DNA from: Amanita rubescens
Taxonomy: Eukaryota > Basidiomycota > Agaricomycetes > Agaricales > Amanitaceae
Length of the DNA stretch: 25,208 nucleotides
Reading direction: 5' to 3'
NCBI GenBank assembly: GCA_015039365.1
Contig: WION01000666.1
Location: 1-25,208, forward strand
The position numbers and the translations under genes were made by a program. This document shows, piece by piece, positions 9,726 to 25,173 of this stretch; the stretch's first letter is position 1, and each line of letters begins with the position of its first letter. The notes under the pieces are model-generated. The model ran no database searches and was not told the origin of the DNA. It was given only the letters and a program-made list of their open reading frames with translations.

Positions 9726-12222
9726 ATGCCAGCACGGACTGTCACCATCTCGAGTTTGCCCGTTGCGCCGTCAACTCAGCTATTAATCCACCGTCTCACT
9801 CCGGACCCTCACACTCCATCTCCGGCCGTATTCCGGTCCACTGTACTCAATACAACTCCAAGTATCCAACGCAGAGCTCGTCTTTTAGCACCCAACGCTC
9901 ACTTTTCTTACGTCACCCCATTTCCTCTCTCATTTCCATATAACATTCACATCCCAACCGATCACAAGGCAACTTATATTGAATCTTGGCTTGCAGACCG
10001 TGAAGCCATTCATCCACAGCTTAATAAATACTACCCAAAGAACCGCGATCAACCTCGCATTCTCATTGGCCTCTCAGAGCTTACCCTCAAAGACTGTCTG
10101 CCAAATCTCCATGTTGGCGACGCATTTGCCACTCTAGGTACTCCATCCCTCTCCGATCCTTTTGCAGACGATGGCGATCCCACTCCCTCCAACGTCGACG
10201 AGGAGATACAAGCACGCCAAGACCTCATCGACGTCCTGAGTGGCCATGCCGTCTTAATGTCCACCGAGACAACTGACGATCCCCATACCGGCTTTGCACC
10301 TTGGTCTCTTCGCTACAGCGGTCACCAGTTTGGCAACTGGGCAGGCCAGCTAGGCGACGGCCGTGCAATTTCTATTTGTAAGCTTGTCCCATTACCGTCC
10401 AACGCGTTGACTCAACGCAGCAGTGACTACTCCTCATCCTTCTGATCCTAATCTCACCTATGAGCTTCAGCTCAAAGGACCTGGCCGCACCCCTTTTTCG
10501 AGGACCGCAGACGGTCTCGCTGTTCTCCGCTCATCTATTCGAGAATACCTTTGTTCAGAAGGTGACCATAGTTACGCCATACTCGCAACGTACTAATCAG
10601 GATCTTATAGCCATGAACGCGCTCTCCGTCCCAACTACTCGAGCATTGGCATTGATATCGTTACCCGCTTTGCCTGTTGAGCGCGAGAAACTGGAGCAAG
10701 CCTGTATACTTACCCGTGTTGCCCCATCCTTTATTCGTATAGGCTGCTTTGAAGCTTTTAATGGACCTTCAATTGGCTTTGGTGGCGTTGGCCAGCAAAA
10801 GCCTCATTGGGATGGCCTTCGTATCCTGGGCGAATGGGTTACCCAACGCGTCCTCAAACTGAACATACCAGAAGGCGAACCGTGGGGTAGAGCTCTCCTG
10901 TTCGACGTTGCCCAGAGAAACGCGAAAATGGTGGCTGCCTGGCAAGCTTACGGTTTCATGCACGGGGTTATCAATACTGACAAGTGGGTCTAACGTGTTG
11001 TTTAAGCTTTCCTAACCTTTTTGTTTAGCGTTTCCATTCTTGGATTGACGATTGATTATGGTAGGTTGTTGTTCGTCACAACAGCCCGATCTCCTGTTAA
11101 TGGATGTATGTAGGTCCATATGCATTTATGGACGTTTTCGATACCTTCCATGTTTGTAACCACACGGATGCAGAAGGGAGATATGCATATAGAGTAAGTT
11201 GATTGCCATACATAATGAATCTGCTATTGACCTTTGGTCTAGTACCAACCCGATATGATGTGTGCTTCGTCTTTTATCCAGCGTGCCCTATGCTCATCGT
11301 TTGTGTCAAAGTGTTTATGCCATTCAAGCCTTGCTCAATTCGCTTGCACCTCTCGTCGGTGCAGAATCAAGTCTTGGAAAGGCCGTCCTGCCAGGTTGGG
11401 CGGACAACGCATCCGAAGAGCAACTGGAGGAGTGGCGCAAGAAGGGTCTCGAAATCCAAGACGAACTTGTCAAACTGACGCAAGAAGTAACTGCAAAAGA
11501 GTACGGCAAGTTGATGCGCAAGGCAAGTTGTATCTGCCAAAGTGTTAATCATACTCATTCTACCGAAGCGACTCGCATTGAGACGCGAGGTTTCTACAGA
11601 CGAATCTCAGCTTGTTAAGCCTCTGCTTAGTTTCATGGAGTCAAACAAGCTTGATTTTTCTTCTACGTTCCGCCTCCTCTGCGATTTCAGGCCCTCCATG
11701 ATCGAGGCATCTGAGGCCCCAGAGCTGCAGGTTCTTATCAAGCGTATTCTCGCTACATCTCCCTATCCGGAACTTATGGATGTCAGTCGAGCAACGCAAG
11801 AGTTGATGGGGTGGCTTGATAAGTACGCGGCGCGAATCGAAAGCGAAAGAGATGAATGGGGTACTGCTGCTGATTTACTGGACGCGGAACGGCGAACGGC
11901 CGCTAGGGCTACCAATCCCCGGTTCATCCTCAGGCAATGGCTTCTCGAAGAGGTGATTTCCAAGGTGGAGAAGGATGTAGATAGCGGGAAGAGAATCCTT
12001 GCTAAAGTATTACAAGTGAGTCTACTTCTTTCAACATCAAGATATCAAGTGGGCTGATCACTGGAGTCAAAGATGGCCGTGAATCCATTCGAACCGTGGG
12101 GTGCGGAGGATGAATTTGATAAAGATGACAATTCGTTAGAGCCAGAACAGAGAGAGGAAAGAAGATATTGCGGAATCGGAGCAAAGAGGATGTTGGGATT
12201 CCAGTGCAGTTGCTCCAGCTAA
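9726..12222 (+). CDS. FMP40: Selenoprotein O homologue, Cys form (Fmp40-like AMPylase)
   Basis: Nine exons: 9726-10377, 10421-10561, 10611-10983, 11029-11060, 11114-11193, 11243-11259, 11312-11522, 11569-12015 and 12073-12222. They give 700 codons plus stop, all in phase. SelO is a mitochondrial pseudokinase that transfers AMP from ATP to protein targets. The family hallmark [18 protein letters not shown] is at about residues 197-214. It is followed by [55 protein letters not shown] and [20 protein letters not shown]. The protein ends GFQCSCSS. The third residue from the end is Cys where vertebrate SelO has selenocysteine, so no UGA readthrough is needed. The ATG at 9699 is an in-frame alternative (nine residues longer) that overlaps the BSD2 start. 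I prefer 9726 because [15 protein letters not shown] looks like a natural start. Exon 6 is only 17 nt, and intron 7 is GC-AG. Confidence 0.9.
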
Positions 12223-12289
12223 ACGCTCATAGAAGAAATTGTACATTATTTTCATTTATGCCAAATCGTAAATTCCTCTGTGGGGAGGT

Positions 12290-13953
12290 CTATGTAGCAC
12301 TACCAAAGATCTGGTAACGTCTGCAGATGCTAGGTCCAATCTCGTCATACTGCGCTTTGGTGTGACACGACGTGTAAAAGTTGGGAAGGGAAGCTAAAAG
12401 AGAGCCACCGAACCACACGGCATACCTATTCCAGTAATGTATCAGTCATACTCGGATTTGGTAAAGCCAAAACTCACCGCTGTCGTTTATGCGATATGAC
12501 TTCAACATCGACGCCAGATGACTGTTCAAAAGTACGTCGGCACAGGAGACAAAAAAGGGGCATACGAATAAATACCTTTTGCAAGCTTCCGCTTGCCAAG
12601 ACGCTTCCATCCAACCGACGATCGACAAGTTGCTTCAGATCACGTTTCAGTCGTTGACCAAAGTATTGGAACATGGTAGAGCCACCGGACAAGACGATGT
12701 TCTGTTTCGTACAAACGTCAGTCATTCATTCAGTCGCTAGTGAGAGAGAACACGAGTACCTTGTATAACCCACGTCGGACATCGATTGGCGATTGTTGGA
12801 TGACGTCGTCGACGATTTCTGGGAGTGGGGTAAGAAACTCGGACGAGTAAATTTCTGGGTTGAAGAAGATCTCGGGGGCGAGGAACCGTTCGTAACCTAC
12901 GTCAACTCCGTATTTCTGACGTCGTCAGGCCCAAGGCGAAAAGGGAAAAAAAAAGAGAGGAACTCACACGCCCAGTAACGCTATGTTCTCCTTCGTACCT
13001 CTCGAAATACTTGTACGGATCCTCGTCGTACTTTTTAAACTCCCGCACGATATCCTGGCAAACGTAGCTATAGTTCTCCTTCACCTTGCTCGCCACTCGT
13101 AGCTGGTCCTCGGGCGGAACCTGCGCCATCTCCCCGCGTTCTCGCATCAAGTTGAGCACGAACTGGGTGATATCCCGGCCGGCGATGGGGATGTGCTTGA
13201 TAGCGCTACCGATGACATATCCCTCTGCGCAGGGGATGACGTGCGTAACGCCGTCCCCAGAGTCGATGACGGTCCCCGTCAGCGTTCTGTCGGATTGCTT
13301 GCCGGACGGCCAGGAAGCTGCGAGAGCGAGCACGGCTTGCACGGCGATGTAGAGACCTTTGATGTTGAACGATTCAAAGAAGATTTCAGCCGTTTGCTCG
13401 CGGTTTTCGGGTGGGTTAAGCGGTGGTTCGGTCTAAATAGGTGTTAGCGGTGGTAAAGATGGAGATGGGGGGAGTGAAACGGACCAGGAGGAAATAGTGA
13501 TCTTCTGGTTCCGCTCGGAGATACTTGAAGATCGTCTGCTCCCAGTAACGTTCCATGTGATCCCAGTTGTCTATCATACCGTGACGAATAGGGTAGTGGA
13601 CGCCATAACCGGGCGTCTTGGCATTCGCGAGGGCTTCATCGCCAATGAAGAAGTCGAGGTCTTCGACGCCGCGTTTGGAAGCAAGATGACCAGGTTTTGC
13701 AGGAACGGCAGGCGCACGCGATGATTGCGTTGATGATCCGCGCGTTGCGATTGCGGTGGGGAAGACGCTGGACTCGTCATGAGCCTAGGTCGTGCGTAGC
13801 GTGGCTAATCAAGACTCACAACGAAGGATCAGAGTTGCCGGCGAATCTGAGAAATGCTGGTTATGCTTTGGGTACCCGTGATAGACTGGGGGCTCACCCT
13901 ATTTTCGAGTAGCCAGTGCCATTATCGCATATTATGGGGGCTAGTAAAGCCAT
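12290..13953 (-). CDS. ARP3: Actin-related protein 3
   Basis: Eight exons on the minus strand: 13953-13898, 13846-13820, 13767-13485, 13432-12968, 12915-12760, 12701-12576, 12521-12478 and 12425-12290. They encode 430 residues, the normal length for Arp3. The N-terminus [20 protein letters not shown] carries the actin-fold phosphate-1 loop (DNGTGYSK). It is followed by [67 protein letters not shown] (phosphate-2 loop) and [20 protein letters not shown]. The C-terminus ends [10 protein letters not shown]. Arp3 pairs with Arp2 in the seven-subunit Arp2/3 complex, which nucleates branched actin at endocytic sites and hyphal tips. It lies tail to tail with SelO (67 bp between stops) and 86 bp downstream of the ATG17 stop on the same strand, so its promoter must overlap the ATG17 3' end. 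Confidence 0.95.
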
Positions 13954-14039
13954 TACTACACAGGAAACCGTAATTAGACTGCGGCGTATTATCGCAAACC
14001 TCGATCATCTGTTTGGCGCCAGCTCCTCTCCCAAACAAC

Positions 14040-15968
14040 TCATAAACTATCCGTGCCAGGATTATCAGCAAACCCAACCTTGTCTCGCGCCTGTGCTCCT
14101 GGTTGGACTTGAATTACATGTAAGGAGAAAATCCGCACCTCCACTATAAGATCATCTGGTACTTCAGGTAACAACTCTAACTTGTCTCCTTCCCACGGGA
14201 TCACTTGCCACTTGGTTGGCATGTTTTCAATGTAAAGGCAGATGTCTTCAGGAAGATGTCCGCCGTACTCGGAATTAAACAAACCCCGTACCCTGGACTC
14301 GTCTGCGAAAGCAGGTCAGAGTTTGGAAACTCAATCAGTGATAACCTACCCATCGTCATCTCCTCTAATTGTTTTGCCATACCTCGCACGATACGTTCTA
14401 CAGCTTCGCAGTAATGCCTGCGTCTAGCCATCTCCAGCACCAGCTTGTTATACGCCGTCTGGTAGGAAACATATCGGTCATGTAGTTGTTCAAGGACGAC
14501 CAGATGCTGGTGAAGACCATTCAAACCCTCATCACATTTAGTCTACAAATGAAATCAACACGTTGTCTAAGTGTGGGAAATGCTAATCTTACCTCTACGG
14601 TTTCTTGCGTATATAGCATTTCCGTCATGATTTCGGCAAACTCGTCCAAGTCGTCAAGGACGCCGCTTAAATCTTCTAAACTCTTCTTCAGGCTGTTCAG
14701 GAAAGTCTGTAATTTGTTACTGTACCTATGTTAGCGAATAACACTGGCACAAAACAGTTGCCTTACTGATTCAGCTCGATGATAGCCATGCTCTCCTCCA
14801 ATTCTCCGATAATTGCGGGCAATTCCTCCGTGTCTCTATTCATTTCTATCAAGCGACGTCACCCATCACAATTCGTCCATATGGAAATCCTCGTTACCTG
14901 TGATATCTTCTTCACTAAATATATCGGTATCTAGTCCCCTCTCAGTCTCGCGCAGTGCATTGGCCATCTGGTCATAATGTCTGGCAAGGTCTTCCAATCG
15001 AATAGCCATAGAGGCTTTCATGGCGTCTTGAGCAGACAAGCATGGTTGTATTACCGACACGGGGCCCGCGTGATCTGTACCCGTATACGTAAGAATTGTG
15101 TCAAGAATGGTAGGAATCCTTTTACCCGTACTTGAGAACACGTCAGGTGGGATGGAGTTGCGTATAGCCTCGACGGTTCCTTTCAGTGTCTCGGGGTATT
15201 CGTCCGTCTGACCAAGTAGTTCCTACGGAGGTTCTGCATTTGTGTGTAGTCAGTTATGCCCGAACTCACATCCAGCGCAGTTCGATCAGTGTCCATAGTT
15301 TCTAGTGCATCTTCTATTGCTCGGTCGTCAACAAAGTCTCTCAGTGTCTTCCATCGTGACCTATCCCTAGAACGTTTCTTGCTCAAAAGCAAAGAGTTTT
15401 TCCCTCCGGAGATTGTGCTGTGACCGTTGACCTTCACCTTGCTCCCACTAAATTTGAATTCGCTCTCTTCGTCTGAGAACTGGCTTCCAAATAGAGAGGA
15501 GTCGTCAGAACTTTCGTGAAATTCGGACGGGACAATTTGAGAGCCAAGAGCGTCCAATATACTGTCCAATCCACTCGTGTGCTTGGCGCGCAGTATGTCC
15601 CATGACTAGTAGACTTTAGAAGTTAAGCAACTCTATAACCAAGCGCACATACCTCTACTTGTCTTCTCAGGTTAGAGCGCTTCTCCTCAATGCATTTCGC
15701 AACACTCGAGGCCATCTGAGTTGTCACTATGAGTCGTAATGGACCATGTCCGGCGACAGTGGCGCACCTTCAATTGTTCCACAATAGCGCCCGATAGCCA
15801 CCTGACCTTGGCATCAAGGGCGAATATATCAACCGAAGACTGTAGCGACGCGCTTGACAGCGCATGGGCTTTGGAACATAGCTGTTCACCATGCTGAAGG
15901 GCCTTCTTTGATTGTAGAACTAGGGAAACCAAATGGGGTTGTTGATGAGATGCTTCTAGTGCAGGCAT
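14040..15968 (-). CDS. ATG17: Autophagy scaffold Atg17
   Basis: Eight exons on the minus strand: 15968-15768, 15715-15653, 15605-15270, 15222-14898, 14845-14767, 14725-14593, 14542-14350 and 14302-14040. They give 530 residues. The start MPALEASHQQPHLVSLVLQS leads into a long alpha-helical, coiled-coil protein: SKKALQHGEQLCSKAHALSS, ALDAKVRWLSGAIVEQLK, DRSRWKTLRDFVDDRAIEDA, LARHYDQMANALRETERG, MNRDTEELPAIIGELEESM, DDLDEFAEIMTEML, LHQHLVVLEQLHDRYVSY and HLPEDICLYIENMPTKWQV. This order matches fungal Atg17, the crescent-shaped scaffold that recruits Atg1-Atg13 (with Atg29-Atg31 in yeast) to the pre-autophagosomal site. A serine- and acid-rich insert with SDDSSLFGSQFSDEES lies in exon 3. The last ~35 residues, after DDLIVEV, are less family-like. 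No frame-keeping intron is available there, so I left them in. An ATG at 16130 would add 54 unconvincing residues. Confidence 0.85.
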
Positions 15969-16986
15969 AATTGGCGGGCCGAAAGTGAGCTGAAGAGTAC
16001 TGAGCCGTATCAACGCCGCGAACAATAACGACGCAGGTCGCGTAGTATTTCTCGTCCTATTTTTGGTTCGCAACTGTTTGACCCGCTTTCCCACACCGCT
16101 CGTATACAATGCGCCGACACAGCGGTGCAACTCCTTTCGTTATCTGATATCAAAGGCTGTACGCTGGTATGTTATTCTCACAATGAAATGAAATAGCCAA
16201 AGCCATCTTGACATGAAATGTAGTGACAATCATCATATCCCCAATTGGATTCGGATATCTGGATTGCCATGCGATCTCATGCAATCCTTTAAAGGCATCA
16301 TCCCTCTGAGGACAGTTTCCTTATAAGCGACCCACCGCCTTTTACAGTATCGTATCGGGAAATTTCTGCAGTTCGCCAAATCATAGCACTCCTGGGAACT
16401 TTTCATCACGTTCATTGCTTATCGTGAGTCGGAATTCTTTCTCAAGCGAGCACGATAGGATGAGTTCGCCGAAAACAGTCACACGACAACTGATACCTGA
16501 ATCGCGTCATCAAGAACAATGCACCATGTAAGGATCATATGCACATAACCGTACGATAAAATGTATTTAAAATGCTGAATGAGAAATAGACAAGGCTTTG
16601 GCTTCTGATTTTCCAACCACTTCAGGTCCTCGTGCTTCGGTTCGGCCGTCAGCCGCCGTATGCGGTTCGCTTATGTTTATGATGATGAGAAATCAAGCGA
16701 GTCAACGCGGTTATCGAGTGTGTACTTACCATCTTATCCAATCAAATTCTTTTACCAGAAAATGTCAGCATTGATAGTGGCGAGCCGCGTAGTGCAATAT
16801 TCAGTCGATTATCTGCCGAGTATAATCTTAGCGGCGGGCAACCTAGTAATATCTCGATATCAAGACGCGAGCACGACTCCATCTGGTTGATCAGCCACTG
16901 AGTAAGGAGAATCCAGACATGAGAAATCGTCACGAAATTTGGATAAGTTCGATTTACTGGGAATTGCATTCACGGGCTCGGGCTCG

Positions 16987-17114
16987 GATGAGTAAGCGAA
17001 TAAGCGAACGATGCTGTCATTGGCCTCGCCCACTTATCGTCCCCCCACATCCCCTATGTGCCCTTATTATTTCAAGACCTTCCGAAGAGTAAGCAAATCT
17101 TTTGATGAGTAAGT
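16987..17114 (+). promoter_or_regulatory. Three GA(T/A)GAGTAAG(C/T) repeats upstream of the oxidoreductase
   Basis: GATGAGTAAGC occurs at 16987-16997, GAAGAGTAAGC at 17084-17094 and GATGAGTAAGT at 17104-17114. All are on the plus strand within 245 bp of the start codon. CCCCT, the yeast STRE core in one orientation, occurs at about 17051. The repeated word may be a transcription-factor site; which factor binds is unknown. Confidence 0.35.
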
Positions 17115-17143
17115 CTTAGCGGTTAAGTCTCAAGCGAAGCTGA

Positions 17144-17163
17144 CCAATTCTTGCAGTATATAA
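17144..17163 (+). promoter_or_regulatory. CCAAT and TATA boxes of the oxidoreductase gene
   Basis: CCAAT is at 17144-17148 and TATATAA at 17157-17163, 66 bp before the ATG. A CT-rich stretch follows at 17190-17209, and the start context is AAAAATGG. This is a classic strong fungal core promoter and suggests a highly or inducibly expressed gene. Confidence 0.6.
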
Positions 17164-17228
17164 GTGGTTCGTGTAGTGACCAAAACCCCGCTCTTCTCTC
17201 TACATCCCCCGACGAGTGTTTATTAAAA

Positions 17229-18629
17229 ATGGTTAAGATCTTGTTCACTGGTGCTGTTGGTAATGTCTACGTGCCCTTCGCTCCATTGTACACGACCTTG
17301 ACGCGTCCCTAACCAGGCTACATTGGTAGTTCTGCCCTCTCTGCATTCTTGGATCACCCCAAGAGAGACACCTTTGAGATAACTGCGCTCATCCGTAACG
17401 CCGAGAAGGCGGAGAAGCTGAAACAATTCGGTATTACCACCGTCATTGGTTCTCACCTCGACGAGGCACTCTTCGTCAAGTTGGCCTCCGAAACTGACGT
17501 CCTCGTCGCTTGTGTAGGTGCAAAGTCACACTCGCGACCGAACATTCTCTAATCAACCATCGTTACCTAGGCTGATGCGGATCAACCCGATGCTGCTACC
17601 TTCGCATTGACAGGATTGAAGAAGCGCTTCGACGCGACGGGAGTTCCGCCCATCTTCATCCACACCGTAAGTTTCTTCTTAATCTCTGTTACTTCTTGCC
17701 ATACTCAGGGTTTATGTAGTCCGGAACTGGTAAGCATCGACATACCTTACAATAGTGACCAGTCTGCTCAAGCCAGGCAAGGTGTCCTCGCCGATACTGC
17801 CTTGGGTGCATTTACTAGTGACGTCATTTGGCACGATGACAACCCAGATCAAATCGAGACCCTCCCTGACAACGCGCTGCACAGAGATGTTGAGCTGATG
17901 ATCATTGATGCTGACAAGAAAGGCAAGTCAGTTGGGGCAGCTAAGCAACGAGGAAAGTGAAAGTTTTGCAGGATACATCAAGTCGTACATTATCTCCCCC
18001 CCGACGATCTGGGGCTACCCAACCCACAAAGTTGCTAAGACTGGTATCAGCAAGCGCCACTCGCACCAAATCCCGCTCCTGATCAATGCATCCCTGGCAC
18101 GTGGAAACGGCGGCATTATCGGCAAAGGCTTGAACGTCTGGGATAACGTCAATGCCGACGAGCGTTTGTAACTGGCATTTCTTGCATGTGTTTTTACTGA
18201 ACATGTTTCCTAGTGGGCGTGCTCTACGCGAAAGTATACGATTACTCCGTACAAAACCCCGACGCCGGCCACGGCCGCGAGGGTATTTACTTCGCCCGCT
18301 CTGATGAATACACGTGGAAAGACCTGAGCAAAGCTGTCGCTCGAGCATTGTACGACATTGGCAAGGGCTACAGCCCAGAGCCCACGGAATTTACTCCTGA
18401 AGAGCTTGAACAGCGCTTTGGCGTAAGTACACCATCCGTCCGTATCTGTTGTTGCAGTGATGAGACTGAATTTCAGATCGTCGCCCGCTGGCTCGGCTGC
18501 AATTCTCGAACCACCGCTAAACGTTCGCTTTCCACGGGCTGGAACCCAAAGTTAGGGACTCCGCAGATGTTAGCCTACATCAAAGATGAAGTTAATTACA
18601 TTCTTACTGAGGGTGACAGTCACCACTAG
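17229..18629 (+). CDS. NAD(P)-binding Rossmann-fold protein (NmrA/extended-SDR-like)
   Basis: Eight exons: 17229-17259, 17317-17513, 17571-17666, 17720-17729, 17782-17922, 17972-18163, 18214-18422 and 18477-18629. They give 342 residues, all in phase. The N-terminus MVKILFTGAVGYIGSSALSA has the dinucleotide-binding GxxGxxG motif at residues 8-14. It is followed by ITALIRN (second strand, start of the NADP-type region), a DVLVACADAD strand, FIHTSGTGVLADTA and SYIISPPTIWGYPTHK. This is the fold of NmrA-like and atypical extended short-chain dehydrogenases common in basidiomycetes. YPTHK fits YxxxK spacing, but I would not claim it as the catalytic pair. The substrate is unknown. Exon 4 is a 10-nt micro-exon needed to make HTSGTG. 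Intron 5 is GC-AG. The gene has its own CCAAT/TATA promoter. Confidence 0.8.
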
Positions 18630-18664
18630 ACGCCTGCAGACATCCGACGTGTATCATATGAATC

Positions 18665-18670
18665 AATAAA
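18665..18670 (+). terminator. Candidate poly(A) signal of the oxidoreductase
   Basis: AATAAA, 36 bp after the stop codon at 18627-18629. The 281-bp gap that follows holds a TATA-like TTATAAGG at about 18856, which may serve the next gene. Confidence 0.45.
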
Positions 18671-18910
18671 TACTGTGCTTGCTGAGCGAACGTCATGCCT
18701 AACACCTACTGCAGACCTACTATATGAGTAAGGCGTGACTAACTACATATGACAGTATATGACTAGATAGTAGACCAGATAGTGCTTCTATTTGATACCG
18801 GTTACCGGCTATTGTCCGGTTCCAATCGTGATTCAGGGCACCCAAGGCACACAACCTTATAAGGACATTGTAGGAACGGGTGGCAAGCCCCTTTTTACAA
18901 CATTCTTCTC

Positions 18911-19962
18911 ATGACGAAACCGCAGCCGCCTCGTCCCTCACTAGAAGAGAACTCTACACTTTGCTTGGCTTGTTCATCTTCTATACCACCGTCCGTTTTT
19001 AGACGATTTAAACAAGGACTTTTGAGGAATGATAGCGAAACATCTGAGGAAAGCATACTATTCGTCACGAATTGCTGCAGGAGGCCTATATGTCCCTCAT
19101 GCATCTCGGCGAATCCGCGACTGACGCGCTACAATCCTTGCCTACATTGTTTGGGCGGGGTGGACGTCGTCGCTAGCGGGATGGCTTCCGGCTCCAAGTC
19201 ATCCATGGTGATGGATCAGGATCCCTTTGTCCTTGGAGACGACGACGACGACGAGTTGTCTGAACTGCCTCCGTACGAAGAAGTCGCGCAAAACGAGTGT
19301 CCTGAGCGGACAGAAGCTACCAACATACAAGATCAAAAATTGATCGAACCTAATCAACAAAACACGGATCCTACACCTCTCAAATATTATCTGACTCCGT
19401 CGGATACTCTCCAAGGGATTGCTTTGCGATATGATGTGAATGTTGGTATCAATCACCAGCTGCGCAGTTGTAATTAACGTCTAATCGATCATTATTTTAG
19501 GCATATGATTTGTGCCAGATGAACAATCTTCCTCCCAGTACACTTACGACCATGCCCAAATTATTGCACACGAGGAGATACATCTTGTTACCTGATGCAT
19601 CAAAGGCTAGAATTCCTCTTAGTCAGGACAGGACCATGGATGCTGAGAGAGAAATTAGTAGACAACGGGAACGTGCTGAGAAGAGACTGCAGACTGTTAT
19701 GAAGGAGGTCGATTGGAGAGTTGCAAAAGCGTATGTTGCCCTTGCGGAGGACTCTCATACAAACCGGGAGGCACGGGAGAAAAGCGAAAAAACAGGGGAG
19801 GGGTCCTTAACGTTATCAGGGCTGGCAATCGAGATGTACACGGAAGATAAAAAGTGGGAGAGTGGATGTCTTTCCGGTGTGCAAAAAGGCTTACGTGGGA
19901 GCTCGGCACCGCAAGAGACAGGAGAGAAAACCGGCATATGGTCACTGGTGACGAATATGTAG
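18911..19962 (+). CDS. Intracellular LysM protein with N-terminal Cys-rich zinc finger
   Basis: Two exons, 18911-19441 and 19501-19962, with a 59-nt intron (GTTGGT...TTTTAG). They encode 330 residues. The first ~80 residues carry paired cysteines, LCLAC, NCCRRPICPSC and CLHC, spaced like a RING or treble-clef zinc finger. An acidic linker (GDDDDDELSELPPYEE) contains LPPYEE. A LysM domain at about 158-206, YYLTPSDTLQGIALRYDVNA onwards, spans the intron; the C-terminal part has a basic helical stretch (REISRQRERAEKRLQTVMKE) and VDWRVAKAYVALAED. There is no signal peptide or transmembrane segment, so this is not a secreted chitin-binding effector. It resembles the cytosolic LysM proteins of fungi and animals (LYSMD type), whose role is poorly known. 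The PPY motif could bind a WW domain. It ends 57 bp before the ABC transporter start. Confidence 0.75.
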
Positions 19963-20019
19963 CTTTCCTTAAGTAGTGAGATATGTCCATCATGTCATTT
20001 CACATCCCTCTCTTCTGCT

Positions 20020-25173
<5,154 letters not shown>

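Larger units (their letters stand above)
15969..17228. other. ATG17 / oxidoreductase divergent intergenic region
   Basis: This is the only large gap in the gene-dense half, about 1.26 kb. It contains short open frames (minus 16233-16415, plus 16660-16890, minus 16742-16969) that I do not recognise and would not annotate. A near-perfect inverted repeat spans 16261-16287: GGATTGCCATG and CATGCAATCC around CGATCT, one arm having an extra C. The right part holds the promoter of the oxidoreductase. CpG is normal, so this is not part of the repeat compartment. Confidence 0.5.

Noticed and set aside
14040..14160. An extra intron near the ATG17 3' end (GTGCGG donor)
   Set aside because: No acceptor in the area restores a sensible frame, so the open reading to the TGA at 14042-14040 was kept.
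15969..16130. Upstream ATG at 16130 for ATG17
   Set aside because: The added 54 residues (basic and hydrophobic, starting MHRCVGALY) look like 5' UTR translation, whereas MPALEASHQQPH begins just before the conserved LVSLVLQSKKAL.
16233..16415. 60-codon minus frame with four cysteines, considered as a small mitochondrial CHCH protein
   Set aside because: The cysteine spacing does not fit CX9C or CX3C twins, and I found no supporting exons or promoter.
16660..16969. Overlapping plus and minus frames in the ATG17/oxidoreductase gap
   Set aside because: No recognisable family and no splice structure, and they overlap each other on opposite strands. Most likely chance frames.
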